Origin: a virus
Length of the DNA: 54,227 nt
Virus record (IMG/VR): IMGVR_UViG_3300030118_005216
Span: 1 to 54,227 of that record
Reading direction: 5' to 3' (one strand)
Shown piece by piece: positions 51,515 through 54,227 of this stretch (position 1 is the first letter of the stretch; each line of letters opens with the position of its first letter). The position numbers and the translations under genes are program-made. Under the pieces are notes generated by a model. That model was not told where the DNA came from and searched no databases. It saw only the letters and a list, made by a program, of their open reading frames with translations.

Positions 51515-51714
51515 TGACAACTCACATTCAACGCTTGGCACATCTTGGCTTGGTTTTTCATCATTGTTCGAATGTCTTCGCCCACTGCGTCTTGCTTGAG
51601 TTCCAGCTTGTTCACTCTTTGTGCTAAAGCATCGACCTGAAACCAGCCGCCACCAGCGAAGAAGATAAGAGAGACAATCCATATCACCATTTTTGAATCC
51701 CAAAATTCTTTCAT
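51511..51714 (-). CDS. small membrane protein of lysis cluster
   Basis: 67 aa with one transmembrane helix (MVIWIVSLIFFAGGGWF, residues 9-25) and a coiled-coil-like remainder (LAQRVNKLELKQDAVGED), two Cys near the end. Overlaps both neighbours by 4 bases. Could be a holin or spanin part; it looks similar in design to the 101-aa protein. Confidence 0.66.
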   Translation of the reverse strand: MKEFWDSKMVIWIVSLIFFAGGGWFQVDALAQRVNKLELKQDAVGEDIRTMMKNQAKMCQALNVSCQ

Positions 51715-52157
51715 CTTTGCATACCAGAAGAGTAGTAGTAAGTAGTGCCAAGGCCCGCAGTAACAATACCTACTATTGCGATTGTTTCTATTCTACCAAG
51801 CCAGCGTTGGGTAGTAGGCCGGTCTAACCAAGGGAGGGGCTCGTTAGCTTGTTCTAACTTATTTTTGTACCAATCTCGTTCCATTTCTATGGCGCTCACT
51901 TCGACGCGGAACTGAGCCTCTAACGATTTTGCCCACTGTTCTGTGGATAGGAGGTCTGCATAATCAGAGAGCGGGACAACCAAACCGGAGCAGGCTGCAA
52001 TCGACGGAGAGGACGAGAGCAGAGAAGGATGGAATGATTGTCCCGCACGTATAGGGTATGTTTTTTGGCATTCTCCGTCTACTTTTTCCGGCGCTTCCGG
52101 TCTAGGTAGCGGCTCTACCGCCCAAGAGAGAGGAGATAGCAATAAACATAAAAACAT
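51711..52157 (-). CDS. secreted/anchored protein, possible spanin component
   Basis: 148 aa. N-terminal signal-like stretch (MFLCLLLSPLSWAVEP, cleavage after about 14), two Cys near 30 and 56, a helical middle (WAKSLEAQFRVEVSAIEMER), and a C-terminal transmembrane helix (IAIVGIVTAGLGTTYYY, about 126-142). Such a two-ended topology bridges the envelope. It lies among lysis-like genes. No family recognised. Confidence 0.66.
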   Translation of the reverse strand: MFLCLLLSPLSWAVEPLPRPEAPEKVDGECQKTYPIRAGQSFHPSLLSSSPSIAACSGLVVPLSDYADLLSTEQWAKSLEAQFRVEVSAIEMERDWYKNKLEQANEPLPWLDRPTTQRWLGRIETIAIVGIVTAGLGTTYYYSSGMQR

Positions 52158-52396
52158 TATCTTCTTCTCGAATTTCCAAGATCCGCCAAGTCTCCAGCAG
52201 GGTCTTCCCCTTCAACAGCACTTTCTATTTTTTCTGTTTGTTCTTCAAGATTCTGCTTAATATTTTTGCGAGAAGCACTAAGTACAGAATTCTCAGGTGG
52301 CGCTTTTGTCGTTTTACGTTTTTTCTTTTTAGAAAATAACCAAACAAACAAGCCAAAAAAAAGGGAGCCCAAAAGAGGCAGGACAGTTTCCGTCAC
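52157..52396 (-). CDS. small membrane protein of lysis cluster
   Basis: 79 aa from GTG 52396 (GTGA overlap). One N-terminal transmembrane helix (VLPLLGSLFFGLFVWLF, residues 5-21), then KKKKRK and a charged cytoplasmic tail. Basic residues after the helix fix it with the tail inside. Holin or holin-partner candidate. Confidence 0.66.
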   Translation of the reverse strand: MTETVLPLLGSLFFGLFVWLFSKKKKRKTTKAPPENSVLSASRKNIKQNLEEQTEKIESAVEGEDPAGDLADLGNSRRR

Positions 52397-52767
52397 GCTG
52401 TCACCAGAATTTTTATGATGACGTTATTCGATGGCCCAGAAAGCTCTGTGTACACATTAGATGAAGTTACCCAAGCAGAGAGTCCACTCGAATAGTTGTG
52501 ACCTTCTGACCAAGTGAACGTAGACTTTTTTCCTGCTGAAACGTAAAGACGAAAGTCGGGTACTGTTGTTCCTGACGTTGCGCTGGAAGCTTCCGCGATG
52601 TTTAAGTATATACCTGTATTTTCGTTAAGCGTATTATCCACTTCAACGAGGTAGAGAGTTCCCGAAGTGCTCCCGGTGATGTTGTCGTCGGCGCTCGTCG
52701 AGGTGCTGACGATACACACAAGCTCATCAGCCAAAGAAGTGGGAGTGGTCTTTGTGTACGAAGCCAT
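52393..52767 (-). CDS. small beta-rich structural protein, paralog A
   Basis: 124 aa, Ser/Thr-rich. Shared core with the proteins at 52767-53192, 53396-53767 and 53776-54156: LxxVxxDxTL...xYLxIxEAxSA...DFRLYVSAGK...G..YSSGLSAWVTS then IKILV at the end. Here the core phrases are GIYLNIAEASSA and GLSAWVTSS. Probably a virion surface or fibre-tip subunit. Coupled to the next gene by GTGA. Confidence 0.72.
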   Translation of the reverse strand: MASYTKTTPTSLADELVCIVSTSTSADDNITGSTSGTLYLVEVDNTLNENTGIYLNIAEASSATSGTTVPDFRLYVSAGKKSTFTWSEGHNYSSGLSAWVTSSNVYTELSGPSNNVIIKILVTA

Positions 52768-53192
52768 TAAGCATACCCAGTAGAAATTACATTAATTGGC
52801 TCTGTTTCAGTGGACGCCCTGTCAACCAGTATTGTTACCTTCACTGTCCCATTAGTAACAACGCTCGGAGCAGTCACATTACTGTTTGAAGCTCCCCTTG
52901 TAGCCCAAAAAGTTAGGCCAGCAGAGAAAGCTCCTGCGTCCTCAAAAGAAACAGTTTCGATCTTTCCTGCTTTTACTCGAAATATCCAATCAGCTTCTTC
53001 GTTGTTTGCAGCAGACAAAGCATCCTTAATTTTTATAAAGACGTCTTGGTCTCCCTGACTATTATTTACTTGGACTTGCCTAATTATGCCGTTTGAGCCA
53101 AGACAATTCGAATTTACAGTTAGGCCCGCAGCATTCTCATGAGCAATCCTAAAATCAAAAGCCTGAGGCCAACTGGTAACACTTAAGGACAT
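52767..53192 (-). CDS. small beta-rich structural protein, paralog B
   Basis: 141 aa, longest of the four. Core phrases DVFIKIKDALSAANNEEADW, FRVKAGKIETVSFEDAG, AGLTFWATRG and VKVTILVDRA align by eye with the other three. It has an extra C-terminal tail of about 15 residues. Starts 3 nt after the previous gene. Confidence 0.72.
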   Translation of the reverse strand: MSLSVTSWPQAFDFRIAHENAAGLTVNSNCLGSNGIIRQVQVNNSQGDQDVFIKIKDALSAANNEEADWIFRVKAGKIETVSFEDAGAFSAGLTFWATRGASNSNVTAPSVVTNGTVKVTILVDRASTETEPINVISTGYA

Positions 53193-53195
53193 TCA

Positions 53196-53390
53196 CTACT
53201 TCTTTGAGATGGCACTCATGGCTTTTTCTGCCGAATCCCCTGCAATGTAAGCAAGGCCCAAGTACAACCACTCTTGAGAGTCAAGACGGTTGAGAAGAAG
53301 GAGGGCAGTGCCCAAGGCGAGGACAGCGAGACGACGCCAAGAGACGCGTTTTTGAGAGCAGAACAGTTTATCGAGAATATTCTTCATCAT
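53196..53390 (-). CDS. small membrane protein, holin candidate
   Basis: 64 aa from ATG 53390; the frame to 53477 enters the upstream gene. Two hydrophobic stretches (RRLAVLALGTALLLL, about 19-33, and LYLGLAYIAGD, about 41-51) separated by a short polar turn, basic N-terminus (KNILDKLFCSQKRVSWRR) and a charged end. That is the look of a small two-helix holin. It is placed among the paralogs and just before the lysis genes. Confidence 0.62.
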   Translation of the reverse strand: MMKNILDKLFCSQKRVSWRRLAVLALGTALLLLNRLDSQEWLYLGLAYIAGDSAEKAMSAISKK

Positions 53391-53395
53391 TAGTC

Positions 53396-53767
53396 CTATT
53401 GAGCAACTATGCGAACGGTTACAGTGTCTGCTGGGACACCTTGGGTGGTTGCGTTGGCTTGGGTCGAGGTGACCCAAAATGTCAGCGCTGTAGCGACGGG
53501 CTGACCTGTCCCATTGATGTATGAAACAGTGCTATTTGCTGGAGCAAAAAACTTAAAATCTGGGTTTGCAACATCTGCATTAGCTACAGACTGCGTTTCT
53601 GCTATTTTTAAGTAAGCCGACACAGAAGAATTGTTTGTGATGACAATGTTGTACAAAGTCGGGGCAGTACCTGTGACATTGTTCTCAACACTAATTGAAG
53701 TGCCCGTCGAATGGGTAATGAGAAACTGCCCAAGTGGGCTCGCTACGGTTCCGAGAGTAGATGCCAT
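53396..53767 (-). CDS. small beta-rich structural protein, paralog C
   Basis: 123 aa. Core phrases ITNNSSVSAYLKIAETQSVA, DFKFFAPANSTVSYINGTG, ALTFWVTSTQ and VTVRIVAQ match the other paralogs. Thr/Ser/Asn-rich and without membrane segments. Starts 8 nt after paralog D. Confidence 0.73.
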   Translation of the reverse strand: MASTLGTVASPLGQFLITHSTGTSISVENNVTGTAPTLYNIVITNNSSVSAYLKIAETQSVANADVANPDFKFFAPANSTVSYINGTGQPVATALTFWVTSTQANATTQGVPADTVTVRIVAQ

Positions 53768-53775
53768 TTTAATTC

Positions 53776-54156
53776 CTACGTAGTAATAATTGTAGCGAGG
53801 ACGTTGCCTTGAGGAGCGTCAGTGTTTGAGGCTGTCCCAGAAGCCGTTGCCCACAGACTTAGATTTGTGAACGGAATTCCTTCCGGAATAACTATTCGAG
53901 TGGCTGCACCGTTGTTCACCGGGATTTGTATGTCAGGCTCGGTGGTGTTTGTGGGGCTAGTAGTATCGAGAGTGATCTGGAAGTAAACCCTAGCATTACC
54001 GCTGTTAGTTACATCAATACTGATGATCGACCCAGCGTCTCCTTGCGTTACGTCAGTCAAAACTGTGGCAGGATTGCTTGTTCCACTTAGTGAAGATTCA
54101 TAAATAATCGTATTTGGGATAATTGTGGTATCAAACTTAGCAATTTTAGTAGCCAT
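53776..54156 (-). CDS. small beta-rich structural protein, paralog D
   Basis: 126 aa from ATG 54156, AAGGAA 7 nt upstream. Core phrases VTNSGNARVYFQITLDTTSP, DIQIPVNNGAATRIVIPEG, LSLWATASGT and LATIITT align with the other three, though Asn/Thr content is higher. First of the four in transcription order, directly after the fibre gene's C-terminus. Confidence 0.73.
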   Translation of the reverse strand: MATKIAKFDTTIIPNTIIYESSLSGTSNPATVLTDVTQGDAGSIISIDVTNSGNARVYFQITLDTTSPTNTTEPDIQIPVNNGAATRIVIPEGIPFTNLSLWATASGTASNTDAPQGNVLATIITT

Positions 54157-54165
54157 AATTTTTCC

Positions 54166-54227
54166 TTAAAGTGGTAAAACAACATCAGCACATATGCCGA
54201 CCAAATCTTTTTCTCTGTTTGCTACGT
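54166..54227 (-). CDS. C-terminal fragment, likely end of the fibre gene that begins at 1337
   Basis: The last 19 codons of a gene entering from the right edge, ending VANREKDLVGICADVVLPL then TAA at 54166-54168. The phrase is like the C-termini of phage fibre or decoration proteins that follow a GGTLFT-type segment, which is where the gene at 1-1337 is cut. If the two ends are joined, 3n+2 bases would have to be missing to keep the frame. Short, so confidence is limited. Confidence 0.55.
   Translation of the reverse strand, partial: VANREKDLVGICADVVLPL

Noticed and set aside
50939-51766. 275-aa version of the endolysin-like gene
   Set aside because: Its first 84 residues overlap the coupled 67-aa membrane gene out of frame; GTG 51514 with GTGA overlap fits the operon style.

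Overview
The window looks like almost the whole genome of a strictly lytic, tailed, double-stranded DNA phage with a podovirus-style virion: portal, scaffold, major capsid protein, adaptor, nozzle-like protein, two large internal or ejection proteins and fibre proteins. I see no host chromosomal genes, tRNA, integrase, phage RNA polymerase, transposon or CRISPR array. The host cannot be fixed from sequence. Shine-Dalgarno use is strong, and a cluster of small membrane proteins beside a YkuD-like cell-wall enzyme fits a Gram-negative, probably aquatic, bacterium.

Layout. (1) 1-30188, minus strand: a dense late block. In transcription order it runs from an upstream HTH-like gene through a small-terminase candidate, TerL, portal, small head genes, scaffold, capsid, decoration-like protein, adaptor, zinc-finger protein, nozzle-like protein, fibre-like proteins and ejection proteins (150, 731 and 2611 aa) to an open-ended fibre gene. 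Many junctions are TAATG, ATGA or GTGA overlaps. (2) 30189-30836: divergent control region with a leftward promoter, palindromes, a very GC-rich patch, an AT-rich inverted repeat and a structured block. (3) 30837-36962, plus strand: two small early genes, a non-coding repeat region (31784-31925), then a five-gene cassette with a MoxR-type AAA+ ATPase and a metallopeptidase/VWA protein, closed by a strong terminator. (4) 37010-37637: second control region with promoters, operator-like palindromes and repeats. (5) 37638-50383, plus strand: two small regulators and the replication/recombination block (AEP-SF3 primase-helicase, SF2 helicase, Fe-S PD-(D/E)XK nuclease, HNH protein, Sak4-like ATPase, SSB-like protein, UDG-DNA polymerase A fusion, HTH protein, SMC/RecF-like ATPase). 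(6) 50384-50633: convergent intergenic region carrying a candidate small RNA. (7) 50634-54227, minus strand: lysis-like cluster and four tandem paralogous small beta-rich proteins.

The minus-strand gene cut at base 1 and the minus-strand gene cut at base 54227 look like two parts of one fibre gene. The natural map is therefore probably a circle, or a circularly permuted molecule, of about 54 kb: one leftward late unit (structure, then lysis) and one rightward early/middle unit, diverging near 30.2-30.8 kb and converging near 50.5 kb.

The most unusual parts are the MoxR/VWA-metallopeptidase cassette with three unrecognised partner genes, the promoter-palindrome-hairpins-terminator unit at 50395-50645 that shares its palindrome with the promoter-like region at 42127, the structured DNA before the polymerase gene, and the UDG-polymerase fusion itself.
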